59,877 nt of DNA from Elusimicrobia bacterium GWA2_66_18 (lineage in GTDB: Bacteria > Elusimicrobiota > Elusimicrobia > UBA1565 > UBA9628), in assembly GCA_001799675.1 (NCBI GenBank), contig MGTX01000026.1, positions 1 through 59,877 of the forward strand, given 5' to 3'. Below are positions 18,100 through 27,243 of the stretch, piece after piece. The first letter of the stretch is position 1. Each line of letters opens with the position of its first letter. The notes beneath the pieces are model-generated. The model was not told the origin of the DNA, made no database searches, and was given only the letters and a program-made list of their open reading frames with translations. The position numbers and the translations under genes are program-made.

Positions 18100-19955
18100 A
18101 CCAAGTCTCAGTTCCGCGTGAGCGGCTCGAGCTCCTCTGGTGGGTCATCGCGGCGACAGGCGCGCTCCTCGGCCTGCGACTCTTCCAACTCCAGGTCCTC
18201 GACGTCGTCGAGTACCGGTTGGCCGCGGAGCGCAACCGCTCCCAGATCATCCCCCAAACGGCGCCGCGCGGACGCATCTACGACGGTATCGGAGTCCCCC
18301 TGGCCACTAACCAGCCGGCTTTTACCCTCATATTCATTCCCCCCGGTGAGGGCCACATTCAACAGGATCTAGAGCCGTTGGCGCGAGAACTGTCTCGCCA
18401 GCTTGGGCGAGATCCCATTGCACTCCAGGAGACCCTTCAGACGGCCGTGCGCGAAGAATCCGCCGTCCGCCTTGCCGAAAACCTTCCCACGCGCGCGATG
18501 TTCCAACTCTCGGAGCTCAAGACGATTTATCCAGGGGTGGAGCTCATCGTCGAAGCGAGACGCTATTATCCATACGGCCGCTTCGCCAGTCACCTCCTCG
18601 GCTTCATGGGCAAGATGAGCCCTCGCGAGTGGCGAGAGCTCAAGCCCAAGGGCTACCGCGCCGACGCGCGCGTCGGCAAGATGGGCCTGGAGAAGACCTT
18701 CGAGACCGAGCTGAGCGGCCGCGACGGGGGAATCCGCATGGAAGTGGACGCCCAGGGACGTCTCAAGCGCGTCCTGGAGACCATCCCCTGGGAGACCGGA
18801 AGCAACATCCACCTCACCATCGACGCAGCCGTGCAGAAGGCCGCCGATGACGCCGTACGCAAGACGGCGAGCGGACGCGGCGCGGCCGTGGCGGTCGATC
18901 CCCGCACCGGCGCGATCCTGGCGCTCAGCTCCCAGCCGGACTTCGATCCCAACGCTTTCCTCTCCACTGACCCCGAGGAGGTCAAGCGCACCGTCGCGGA
19001 ACTTCCGGAATTCAACAATGCCATCTCGGGCGCCTATCCCCCCGGATCCATCTTCAAGCCCATCGTCGGTCTGGCCGCGCTCAGCGGCGGCCGGGTCAAG
19101 CCCGACGACGACTTCTGGTGCCCCGGCTATTACGAAAGCGGCGGGCGCATATTCCAGTGCTGGGAGCACAAAGGACACAAGCGCATTTCCTGGCTGATGG
19201 GCCTGGCTCATTCCTGCGACGTCTACTTCTATCAGGTGGGCCTCAAGGCCGGCGCCGCCGCCATCGAAACTTTCGCTCGGGACTTCGGCCTCGGCGCGGC
19301 GACGCAGATCCCTCTGAAGGGGGAGAAGTCCGGTCATCTCTTCGGTCCTGAGACCCGCCGCAAGTCCAAGAAGGGATGGTATGACGGAGACACCCTGAAC
19401 CTGTCCATCGGCCAAGGCGAACTCACGGTCACGCCGCTGCAGATGGCGATGGTCGCCGCCGCGCTCTCCAACCGCGGCACGGTCTGGCGTCCGCACTACA
19501 CCCAAAAGATCGTGTACGCCGACGGGCGTCCGGACTACGTCCAGAAACCAGAGCGCATGAGCCTGGTCCGCGCCCCGGGCGCGGCCTGGGACCAGGTTCA
19601 GGAGGCCTTGCAGCTCGTGGTTTCCTCGGGAACGGGCGTCGGCGCGCGCGTACCGGGTCTTCTCGTGGCCGGCAAGACCGGCACGGCGCAGAACCCGCAT
19701 GGCGATGACCACGCTTGGTTCATCTCCTATGCGGCCCGCCGCGGCGAACCTGCCTCCATTGCCATAGCGGTCCTCATCGAAAACGGCGGCCATGGCGGCG
19801 CCGTAGCCGCCCCCGTCGCCAAGAAGATGATCCTGGCCCGCTTCGGCCTTCCGGACCCGGACGCCGAACGCGAGGTGAGGACAGCCGCGCGCGCCGCTTT
19901 GGCTGCGCCGCGCCTGCCTTCCCTGCGCCCGGCGCCGGCGGGGACGCCGCATTGA
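18096..19955 (+). CDS. mrdA: Penicillin-binding protein 2 (peptidoglycan transpeptidase)
   Basis: A class B PBP cross-linking peptidoglycan during elongation. The 619-residue product has an N-terminal transmembrane anchor (residues 13-32), a dimerisation/pedestal domain that starts with PRGRIYDGIGVPLATNQ, and the transpeptidase domain. Catalytic motifs are Ser318-x-x-Lys321 (GSIFKP), SCD (AHSCDVYFYQVG) and KTGT (VAGKTGTAQNPHG). The start ATG overlaps the mreD stop. rodA follows after 5 bp. Confidence 0.96.
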   Translation: MNQVSVPRERLELLWWVIAATGALLGLRLFQLQVLDVVEYRLAAERNRSQIIPQTAPRGRIYDGIGVPLATNQPAFTLIFIPPGEGHIQQDLEPLARELSRQLGRDPIALQETLQTAVREESAVRLAENLPTRAMFQLSELKTIYPGVELIVEARRYYPYGRFASHLLGFMGKMSPREWRELKPKGYRADARVGKMGLEKTFETELSGRDGGIRMEVDAQGRLKRVLETIPWETGSNIHLTIDAAVQKAADDAVRKTASGRGAAVAVDPRTGAILALSSQPDFDPNAFLSTDPEEVKRTVAELPEFNNAISGAYPPGSIFKPIVGLAALSGGRVKPDDDFWCPGYYESGGRIFQCWEHKGHKRISWLMGLAHSCDVYFYQVGLKAGAAAIETFARDFGLGAATQIPLKGEKSGHLFGPETRRKSKKGWYDGDTLNLSIGQGELTVTPLQMAMVAAALSNRGTVWRPHYTQKIVYADGRPDYVQKPERMSLVRAPGAAWDQVQEALQLVVSSGTGVGARVPGLLVAGKTGTAQNPHGDDHAWFISYAARRGEPASIAIAVLIENGGHGGAVAAPVAKKMILARFGLPDPDAEREVRTAARAALAAPRLPSLRPAPAGTPH

Positions 19956-19960
19956 GCCCC

Positions 19961-21295
19961 ATGCGCATGCACTCGGGACTGGGCGGCAGGGTGGACTGGA
20001 CTTTTGTGGCCGCGGTCGCCAGTCTGGTGGCCGCTGGGACGCTGGCCATGCTCTCGGCAGCGAGCACGACCATCTACTACTCGGCCATCCTCCAGAAGCA
20101 TTTCATCGCCCTGACGCTGGGCGCAATCCTCTTCACCCTCACCGTGGCCTTCAACTACCAGATCTTCCAGGACCAATCGAAATGCGTTTACGGCGTCGCG
20201 CTCTTCATCTTGATCGCCGTTTTGGTCGTCGGCACCACCTCCCGCGGCCATCGCGCTTGGTTGAGGTTCGCGGGTTTCAGCTTCCAGCCGGCGGAGTTCG
20301 CGCGCGTCCTGACGGTGCTCGTGCTGGCCGATCTCCTCGACCGCCGGGCCCGGCAGGCCCGGGACGTCTCGACCGTCCTCATGGCCCTGGCCGTCGCCGC
20401 GCCGGTCATGTTCCTCATCCTCAAGCAGCCTGACTACTCGACGGCGCTCACCTTCCTGCCCATGATTACCGGGATGCTCTTCTGCGCCGGAGCCGACCTC
20501 TTCCATCTGCTGCTCGTCTTCGGCTATGGCGTCCTGACCCTGTCCGTGCCGCTGGTCTACACCTTCTGCCAAACTCGTTTCCCGGGCGCTGCGGCCGGGA
20601 GTCTGCCGGTGCTCGTGCTTGCCACCTCTAAGATGGGCTGGGCCACTCTCGCCGTCGTGGTCTGCCTTGGGGCTCTCTCGGCGATGGCCTGGAGAATGGC
20701 CACTTGGATGCGTCTTCAGGTCAAGCCACACCTGTTTCTCGCCGTTCCGGTCATCCTGTCGGGATCCCTGTTGACCGGCGTCGCCCTCAACCGGCAATTA
20801 AAGAGTTACCAGCGCAACCGCTTCGTGGCCTTCGTCGCTCCGCACACGGACGTCCAGGGCGCGGCGTACAACGTCATCCAGTCTAAGGTGGCCATCGGCT
20901 CGGGGGGCGCCTGGGGCAAGGGACTCTTCTCAGGCACCCAATCCAAACTCGGATTCCTTCCTGAACGCCACACCGACTTTATCTTCGCCAATCTCGGTGA
21001 AGAGATGGGTTTCCTGGGGACCTCTCTCATCCTGGGTCTCTACATGGTCGTGCTCTGGCGCATCGTGACGGCGGCGCGCCAAGCCCGCGACCGCTACGGC
21101 TACCTCGTGTGCGCGGGACTAGCCTCGATGTTCGCTTTCGTGATGGCTCTCAACATCGGGATGTGCGTCGGCCTCATGCCCGTGGCCGGCATCCCGCTGC
21201 CGCTCATCTCTTACGGCGGTTCAAGCCTGGTGATCAATCTCTGGTCGCTGGGCATCGTCGCCAACATCTACGCGCGCCGTTACGCGCTCCTTTGA
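19961..21295 (+). CDS. rodA: Peptidoglycan glycosyltransferase RodA
   Basis: A SEDS-family polymerase working with PBP2. The 444-residue product has about ten transmembrane segments and the family hallmarks RAWLRFAGFSFQPAEFAR, LKQPDYSTALTFLP and the C-terminal LPLISYGGSSLVINLWSLGI. The start at 19961 lies just after mrdA; a second ATG two codons on is possible. The putative catalytic Asp lies in the GTQSKLGFLPERHTDFIFA loop region. Confidence 0.95.
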   Translation: MRMHSGLGGRVDWTFVAAVASLVAAGTLAMLSAASTTIYYSAILQKHFIALTLGAILFTLTVAFNYQIFQDQSKCVYGVALFILIAVLVVGTTSRGHRAWLRFAGFSFQPAEFARVLTVLVLADLLDRRARQARDVSTVLMALAVAAPVMFLILKQPDYSTALTFLPMITGMLFCAGADLFHLLLVFGYGVLTLSVPLVYTFCQTRFPGAAAGSLPVLVLATSKMGWATLAVVVCLGALSAMAWRMATWMRLQVKPHLFLAVPVILSGSLLTGVALNRQLKSYQRNRFVAFVAPHTDVQGAAYNVIQSKVAIGSGGAWGKGLFSGTQSKLGFLPERHTDFIFANLGEEMGFLGTSLILGLYMVVLWRIVTAARQARDRYGYLVCAGLASMFAFVMALNIGMCVGLMPVAGIPLPLISYGGSSLVINLWSLGIVANIYARRYALL

Positions 21296-21307
21296 CCCGG
21301 AGGACAC

Positions 21308-23230
21308 ATGTCCAACGAAAACGATCCGATACAAACGCAGATGTCGAACGCCGACGACGCCCCTAAGATCGAGCGCGTCGATCCGACTCCCGCGGCGGCG
21401 GCGCCGGTTGCGGCGGTCTCACGTGAGGAGCTCTACCCGCGCGCCGACGGCCCGGTCGAGGCCGATCGTGATGTTCCCCAGCCTGAGGAGACCGACGCTC
21501 ACGGCCCCGAAGACGAGGGGCCCGAGGAGGCCGCGCCTTCCCCGCCCCAACCGGGCCAGGCCGGCGAGGGCGGCCGCCGCCGCCGCAGACGCGGAGGGCA
21601 CAGCGGAGAGCGCGCGAAGGGCGGCCAGACCCGGCCTCCGGCTCCCCCGGCGGAGCCGAGACGCGAGGACCGCGGCGCCAAAGGCCGCCGCGAGCCTGAA
21701 CACCGAGACCCAAGCCGCGGCGAACGCGGGCGGGGACGCGACCACGGCCGCAGCGAGGAGCGCACCAATGAAGTGCGCTCCAGCGGCAACCGCATCCCGG
21801 TCAGGCGCGAGGTCCTGGCCAACACGTCTTTCGAGGAGACCCGCATCGCCATTCTCGAGGACGGACGGTTGGCTGAACTCCACTGGGAGCGTAAGAATTC
21901 GCAGAACATCGTGGGTAACATCTACAAGGGCACGGTCGAGAACGTCCTGCCCGGTATCTCATCGGCCTTCGTCAACATAGGCTTCGACAAGAACGCCTAT
22001 CTCTACATCTCGGATGTCCTCGGAGAAAGGAACGCCGCCATCGACGCGACCTTGAAGAAAGGTCAGCAGATCATGGTCCAGGTGGCCAAGGAAGCGATCA
22101 GCACGAAGGGACCCAAGGTCACCATGGACGTGACGCTGCCGGGCCGTTACCTGGTGTTCACGCCCTTTCAGAGCTACGTCGGCGTCTCGAAGCACATTTC
22201 CGATCCCGAGGAGCGGCAGCGCCTGGAGAAGATCGTGGACCGCATGGTCGCCGATCATCTCGGCGGCAAGGGACTGGTCGTTCGCACCGAAGCCGAAGGG
22301 GCCTGCGAGGAAGAGCTCGAGCGCGAGGTGAAGTACCTCCTCGGTATGTGGCATCAGATCCAGAAGAAGTTCGACGAGACGCCGCCCCCGACCCTTCTTC
22401 ATCATGACCTGAGCCTGGCGCTGCAGATCGCGCGCGACATCATGTCGGAGCACGTCTACGTGTACATGGTCGACAGCAAGGATGCCTATAACGAGGTCGT
22501 CTCCTTCGTGGACGGTTTCGCTCCGGAGCTTAAGAACCGCATCCGCCTTTACGAGTCCAAGACCCCGATCTTCAAGGCCTTCAACATTGAGCGGGAGATC
22601 TCAGGAATTCGCGAGACTAAGGTGGCTCTGCCCAACGGCGGATCCATCGTCATCCAGGAGGCGGAATCCCTCTGCGCCATCGACGTCAACACGGGGCGCT
22701 TCACCGGCTCCAAGTCGCAGGAGGAGACGGTCACCCAAACGAATATCGAGGCGGCCCAGCAGGTCGCCCATGAGATCCGTCTGCGCAACATCGGCGGCAT
22801 CATCGTGGTGGACTTCATCGACATGCGCAAGGCGTCCAACCGCCAAAAGGTCATGGAAGCTTTCGCCGAGGCCTGCCGCACCGACCGCGCCAAGATCCGC
22901 ATCCTGCCCATCACACGCCTGGGCTTGATCGAGCTCACCCGTGAGCGCAAGCGGATGTCCACGGCGGCGTTGCTCACCACGGAGTGCCCGGAATGCCGCG
23001 GCTCGGGCCGCGTGCTCTCCAGCGAGACCCTGCGCATCAAGATCCAGCGCGAGATCTTCGAGATGACCGGCGGGCGTCCCGGCGGCTCCATCCGCGTCCT
23101 CCTGCACCCGGACGTGGCCGAGGCCTTCCGGGCGCAGCACTTGGTCATCGAGAAGAACGTCCAGCGCTCCGTGAAGATTCAGGCCGACCCACAGTTGATG
23201 TGGGAGGATTACAAGATCATCCTGGAATGA
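21308..23230 (+). CDS. rng: Ribonuclease E/G family endoribonuclease with long disordered N-terminus
   Basis: A single-strand endoribonuclease for rRNA/mRNA processing (640 residues). The conserved region begins near residue 166: S1 domain at ~200-290 (GNIYKGTVENVLPGISSAFV), the 5'-sensor/RNase H-like part, and the DNase I-like catalytic Asp459 (AIDVNTGRF) and Asp502 (VVDFIDM). The zinc link has CPECRGSG at 560-566. The first ~165 residues are acidic, then Arg/Gly/Glu/Pro-rich with poly-Arg, unlike standard RNase G. The RNase E C-terminal scaffold is absent. GGAGGA precedes the ATG. Confidence 0.93.
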   Translation: MSNENDPIQTQMSNADDAPKIERVDPTPAAAAPVAAVSREELYPRADGPVEADRDVPQPEETDAHGPEDEGPEEAAPSPPQPGQAGEGGRRRRRRGGHSGERAKGGQTRPPAPPAEPRREDRGAKGRREPEHRDPSRGERGRGRDHGRSEERTNEVRSSGNRIPVRREVLANTSFEETRIAILEDGRLAELHWERKNSQNIVGNIYKGTVENVLPGISSAFVNIGFDKNAYLYISDVLGERNAAIDATLKKGQQIMVQVAKEAISTKGPKVTMDVTLPGRYLVFTPFQSYVGVSKHISDPEERQRLEKIVDRMVADHLGGKGLVVRTEAEGACEEELEREVKYLLGMWHQIQKKFDETPPPTLLHHDLSLALQIARDIMSEHVYVYMVDSKDAYNEVVSFVDGFAPELKNRIRLYESKTPIFKAFNIEREISGIRETKVALPNGGSIVIQEAESLCAIDVNTGRFTGSKSQEETVTQTNIEAAQQVAHEIRLRNIGGIIVVDFIDMRKASNRQKVMEAFAEACRTDRAKIRILPITRLGLIELTRERKRMSTAALLTTECPECRGSGRVLSSETLRIKIQREIFEMTGGRPGGSIRVLLHPDVAEAFRAQHLVIEKNVQRSVKIQADPQLMWEDYKIILE

Positions 23231-24714
23231 GACTCCTCCTCCTGACGGCGGCGTCCCTCGTCCTGTCTGCCGCACTTGCGCGCGCGGCCGAGGAGGTCGT
23301 CGTTGTCGTCTCCGACAAGACCGCGGACAGCGCGCTTTCCTATAAGATCGGCTCCGAGATCTACCTGGATGCCAAACGCGTTGGTGCGATCTACGGGGGA
23401 CAGGTCTACTGGTACGCGGTCTCCGGTCGCGTCCAACTGAGCCTGCGGGGGCGTACGCTGCAATTCGTCGTGGACTCCGACAAGGCCTCGGCCGCAGACC
23501 AAGTCATGGTTCTGCCCGCGCCGGTGCGCGTGCGCGCCGGCCGAGCCTTCCTGCCTCTCTCGCTGTTGAAGTCGGAGTCCTTCGCGCGCTGGAGCGGCTT
23601 CGACGCGCGCTACGACGCCGGGACCCGCACCCTGGAAGTCGAGAGGCGCGGCACAGTCGGTCCGTTGCGGGCTTTTTCCTATAAGGGGCGCACGCGGCTG
23701 GCCATGGTCCTGGCTCCCGGGACGTCCTACCAGACGAGCGCGCGGGGCGTCCAAACCCTGGAGATCGTCCTGCCCTACGGCGTCGTCGAGGGAGAAGAGA
23801 AGGTCGGCCTCGACGATGGAGTCGTTAGCTTCTACGCCGTTAAGCAGGAGGTCGCGCAAGCGCGCGTGAGCGTGCGTTTCACGCAAAAGGGACAACGCTG
23901 GCGCGCCTCGGAGCTCGCGGACCCCCGCCGCTTGGTCGTAGACGTGTACGCTTCGGGCGTCGAGCCGCCCGAGGAGACGCCGGCGGATCGCTCCGTCGTG
24001 GCGAAGTCTTCCGCTTCGGCGGAAATGCCGCGCCGTCGCGTCGTGGTCGTCGACCCGGGTCACGGCGGCAAGGACCCCGGAGCGATCGGCGCGCGGGGGA
24101 CCAAGGAGAAGGATATCAATCTTGCCGCGGGCCTGGAGTTGGCGCGCGTTCTGCGCGAGCGCGGCGACTTCTCGGTCGTGCTCACCCGGGAGGATGACAC
24201 GTTCATGCCCCTCTCCGATCGTTCCCAAAAGGCCAACGACCTGGAGGCCGACCTCTTTGTCTCCCTGCACTGCAACGCCTCGTCAAACCATCGCGAGAAC
24301 GGCTTCGAGGTGTACGCGGTCTCCGAGACGGCTTCGGACCCCGAGGCCGAGCGTCTGGCCGCGGCCGAGAACGCCGTTCTCGAGTTGGAAGGCAAAAACC
24401 CTCAAGAGGAGGCGGCTAAGCTCATCCTCCTAGCCATGACGAAGACCGAGATGATCAATGAATCGGCCCCGTTCGCCGCGTTGGTCGAGAGGGAGATCGC
24501 CAAGCGCTCGGACATCAACGACCGCGGCGCCAAGCAGGCGGGCTTCTACGTCCTGCGCGGAACCCACGCACCGGCGATTCTAGTCGAGATGGCCTTCGTC
24601 AGCCACTCCAAGGACGAGGCGAGACTGGGCTCGCGCCGCTTCCGCCGCAAGTTTGCAGAGGGCGTGGCGGCCGGCATCGCGGACTACGCGCACAAGAAGG
24701 GGTGGCTCGAATGA
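23227..24714 (+). CDS. N-acetylmuramoyl-L-alanine amidase, exported
   Basis: A peptidoglycan hydrolase that cleaves the bond between MurNAc and the peptide. A signal peptide (MRLLLLTAASLVLSAALARA) is followed by a copper-amine-oxidase-N-like or AMIN-like beta region (about 25-250). A C-terminal Amidase_3 zinc domain follows, with VVDPGHGGKDPGA, a helix with the second ligand (LAAGLELARVL) and SLHCNAS. The 495-residue length fits AmiC-like enzymes. The ATG overlaps the RNase stop and the TGA overlaps murI. Confidence 0.92.
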   Translation: MRLLLLTAASLVLSAALARAAEEVVVVVSDKTADSALSYKIGSEIYLDAKRVGAIYGGQVYWYAVSGRVQLSLRGRTLQFVVDSDKASAADQVMVLPAPVRVRAGRAFLPLSLLKSESFARWSGFDARYDAGTRTLEVERRGTVGPLRAFSYKGRTRLAMVLAPGTSYQTSARGVQTLEIVLPYGVVEGEEKVGLDDGVVSFYAVKQEVAQARVSVRFTQKGQRWRASELADPRRLVVDVYASGVEPPEETPADRSVVAKSSASAEMPRRRVVVVDPGHGGKDPGAIGARGTKEKDINLAAGLELARVLRERGDFSVVLTREDDTFMPLSDRSQKANDLEADLFVSLHCNASSNHRENGFEVYAVSETASDPEAERLAAAENAVLELEGKNPQEEAAKLILLAMTKTEMINESAPFAALVEREIAKRSDINDRGAKQAGFYVLRGTHAPAILVEMAFVSHSKDEARLGSRRFRRKFAEGVAAGIADYAHKKGWLE

Positions 24715-25526
24715 GGAAAACCTCGGCGCGCGCGCCGATCGGGGTCTTCGACTCTGGTCTTGGCGGCCTGACCGTTTTCAGGGCCCTGTCTCGCCGCATG
24801 CCCGGGGAGTCCCTGGTGTATTTTGGCGATACGGCGCACGTCCCCTACGGCTCCAAGTCTCCACAGTCCGTGGCGCGTTATTCCGTCGAAATCGCGCGTT
24901 TCCTTGCGGCCAAGGGCATCAAGCTCCTGGTAGTCGCCTGCAACACCTCCTCGGCCGTGGCCCTGCCCGCCATCCGCCGGGCCGTGAAGATCCCCGTCAT
25001 CGGCGTCATCGAGCCCGGCTCGCGCGCCGCGCTTGCCGCCACGCGCGGCGGCCGCATCGGCATCATCGGTACCGAGGCGACCGTGCGCTCCGGCGCCTAT
25101 CCTCAGGTCCTGAGGGCTTTGGGTTCGCGCGCTAAGACCGCTTCGCGGGCGTGCCCGCTTTTCGTGCCCCTCGTTGAAGAAGGCTGGTGGGACGGCCAGG
25201 TGACAGAAGAGATCGCCCGCCGCTACGCCGTCCCCCTGCGTCGGGCCCGGGTGGACACGCTCATCCTCGGTTGTACGCACTATCCGTACCTCAAGCCGGT
25301 GCTGGCGCGCGTCATGGGCCCGCGCGTGCGCCTCATAGACTCCGCCGAGGAAACCGCGCGCCGCACCCAGTCGGCTCTCAAAGAGGCGGGCCTGCTCGCT
25401 CCAGCGGGGCGCCGCGGACGGCGCGAGTTCTACGCTTCCGACGCACCCGAGCGCTTCAAGCGCCTGGCTCGCCGCATGCTTGGACCCGGCGTGACGCGGG
25501 TGCGGAGGCACTCCTTCGGCTCATGA
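24711..25526 (+). CDS. murI: Glutamate racemase
   Basis: Supplies D-glutamate for peptidoglycan. Catalytic cysteines are Cys77 (ACNTSS) and Cys188 (GCTHYPYL), with the substrate loop FDSGLGGLTVF at residues 13-23 and FGDTAHVPYG. The 271-residue length is typical. ATG 24711 is chosen over GTG 24702 because it overlaps the amidase stop and lies about 8 nt after an AAGGGG ribosome-binding site. It groups functionally with the cell-wall genes upstream. Confidence 0.95.
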   Translation: MRKTSARAPIGVFDSGLGGLTVFRALSRRMPGESLVYFGDTAHVPYGSKSPQSVARYSVEIARFLAAKGIKLLVVACNTSSAVALPAIRRAVKIPVIGVIEPGSRAALAATRGGRIGIIGTEATVRSGAYPQVLRALGSRAKTASRACPLFVPLVEEGWWDGQVTEEIARRYAVPLRRARVDTLILGCTHYPYLKPVLARVMGPRVRLIDSAEETARRTQSALKEAGLLAPAGRRGRREFYASDAPERFKRLARRMLGPGVTRVRRHSFGS

Positions 25527-26131
25527 AAGAACTGCTTGCCGCCCTAGGTCTCGCCAAGGTCCGCGTCGACGCCGGGTTCTCCCGCATCGGACGGCGCCTC
25601 GTTGCGGGGAATGCCGCGGATCGAGCCCTCATGACGCTGGCCGCCCGCGCCGTCTCGGCCGGCAATGCCCTCATGGCGCTCTGCCGGGAGGGACACGCCA
25701 ACGAGTCCCTGCCCCTCTTGCGCGCGCTCGCGGAGTTCGCGCTCGCCATGCGTTGGGTCTCCGTCGACGCGGAGGCGCGGGCCCCGCAGGCCTGGACGGA
25801 GCTGGAGGCGGCGCGTTGGGAGTTCCTGTGGCCCGAGGCGCGCGCCCGCGAGCGCGCCGAGTCCTTCGGCATGAAGGCGTGGGCCGCCGATGCAGCCTTC
25901 GCCACGGCGTCCGACTTCGTGCGCGGCAATGCCGGAGGCCTGCCGTGGAGCCACGTTTTTTCCGAGTCGCAGTTGCCCGGCCGCAAGCCGGAAGAGGTCC
26001 TCGCCGCGGCGACCGTGTGGCTGGCGCTGGCTTTGGAGGCGTTGGATCGCCGCTGGCCGGGTGAGTTCCCCGGTTCCGCGGAGATGCGCGATCGTGCCCA
26101 GATTTCGAGAGGTCAACGACATGATGAATGA
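25523..26131 (+). CDS. Helical protein of unknown function, DUF5677-like
   Basis: A 202-residue protein that begins by overlapping the murI stop (ATGA) and ends 11 bp inside rho. It is predominantly helical. The segment with ALMALCREGHANESLPLLRA followed by LAEFALAMRWV resembles the central helices of DUF5677-type proteins, but this is only pattern-level similarity. No signal peptide or transmembrane segment is seen. Translational coupling to rho suggests co-expression. The function is not known to me. Confidence 0.7.
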   Translation: MKELLAALGLAKVRVDAGFSRIGRRLVAGNAADRALMTLAARAVSAGNALMALCREGHANESLPLLRALAEFALAMRWVSVDAEARAPQAWTELEAARWEFLWPEARARERAESFGMKAWAADAAFATASDFVRGNAGGLPWSHVFSESQLPGRKPEEVLAAATVWLALALEALDRRWPGEFPGSAEMRDRAQISRGQRHDE

Positions 26132-27239
26132 AGAGAACGCAGGCGGCGGACAATCCACTCCCCAGGGAGGCGGCCAGGGCGCTCACCAGGATCACGGCGG
26201 AGGCGGCGGGCGGCGTCGGCGCCGTAGGCATCGCGGGGGAGGCGGAGGTAATCATCAGCACCAAGGCCAGCGCCAAGGCGGTCAACACCAGGGCCAACGT
26301 CAAGGCCAGGGCGGCCACAACCCGGTTCCTAACGGCGGCAATCGTCCATCCCATGTCCCCGCTCCGCCCCAGCGCAGCGAGGCCGAACTCCTCTTCGCGG
26401 CGAAAACGCCGGTGGATCCTCATGAGTGGCTGCAACTGGAGAAAGGCTCGACCGACCCATCCATGCGCGCCCTCGACCTCTTGGCGCCCATCGGCAAGGG
26501 CACGCGGGGTCTCATCGTCGCACCCCCCAAGGCCGGCAAGACGACCTTCCTCAAGCAGATCTCGAACGCGGTTCATGCCGTGGACCCGACGATCCGCCAG
26601 TACTGCCTGCTCATCGACGAGCGCCCCGAGGAGGTCACGGACTTCAAGCGTTCCGTGCCCGCCGAGGTCTGGGCGTCCTCGTCGGATCAGTCCTACGACA
26701 AGCACAAGAAGCTGGGAGAGGATCTGATGCGCGTGGCCCTCGAGAAGACGGCGCAGGGCGAGGACGTGTTCATCCTGCTCGACTCGCTGACGCGCCTGGC
26801 GCGTGTGCACAACCAGTTCGCGACCGGCACGCGCACGATGTCGGGCGGCCTGGACTCGCGGGCGATGGAGGCTCCTCGCCGCTTCTTCGGCGCGGCGCGC
26901 AAGCTGGAGGAGGGCGGCTCGCTGACCATCCTCGCGACCATCCTCGTCGACACGGGCTCCAAGATGGACGAGATCATCTTTCAGGAGTTCAAAGGCACCG
27001 GCAACATGGAGCTGGTGCTGTACCGCCAGGCCGCGGACATGCGCATCTTCCCGGCGCTGAAGGTCCGCGACAGCGGCACGCGCAAGGAAGAGAAGCTCTT
27101 CCCCAAGGACTACCTGGAGGGCGTCTACAAGCTGCGCCGTCACCTCGCTTCGCTCGGCGACATCGAGGCGATCAAGGCCCTCACCGAATTGATGCGGACC
27201 TACAAGAACAACACGACGCTGCTCGCGTCGTTGAAATAA
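26121..27239 (+). CDS. rho: Transcription termination factor Rho lacking the cold-shock RNA-binding domain
   Basis: An RNA-dependent ATPase that ends transcription. The motor is intact: Walker A APPKAGKT at about 134-141, LLIDERPEEVTD, Walker B VFILLDSLTRLARVHN, and the Q/R-loop region GGLDSRAMEAPRRFFGAAR with VDTGSKMDEIIFQEFKGTGN. Residues 1-85 are Gly/Gln/His/Arg-rich low complexity. This runs straight into ELLFAAKTPVDPHEWL, which aligns with the end of the normal RNA-binding domain, so the N-terminal helical and cold-shock domains are absent. A GAGAGG site lies 8 nt before ATG 26121; ATG 26124 is also possible. Confidence 0.93.
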   Translation: MMNEENAGGGQSTPQGGGQGAHQDHGGGGGRRRRRRHRGGGGGNHQHQGQRQGGQHQGQRQGQGGHNPVPNGGNRPSHVPAPPQRSEAELLFAAKTPVDPHEWLQLEKGSTDPSMRALDLLAPIGKGTRGLIVAPPKAGKTTFLKQISNAVHAVDPTIRQYCLLIDERPEEVTDFKRSVPAEVWASSSDQSYDKHKKLGEDLMRVALEKTAQGEDVFILLDSLTRLARVHNQFATGTRTMSGGLDSRAMEAPRRFFGAARKLEEGGSLTILATILVDTGSKMDEIIFQEFKGTGNMELVLYRQAADMRIFPALKVRDSGTRKEEKLFPKDYLEGVYKLRRHLASLGDIEAIKALTELMRTYKNNTTLLASLK

Positions 27240-27243
27240 CATC

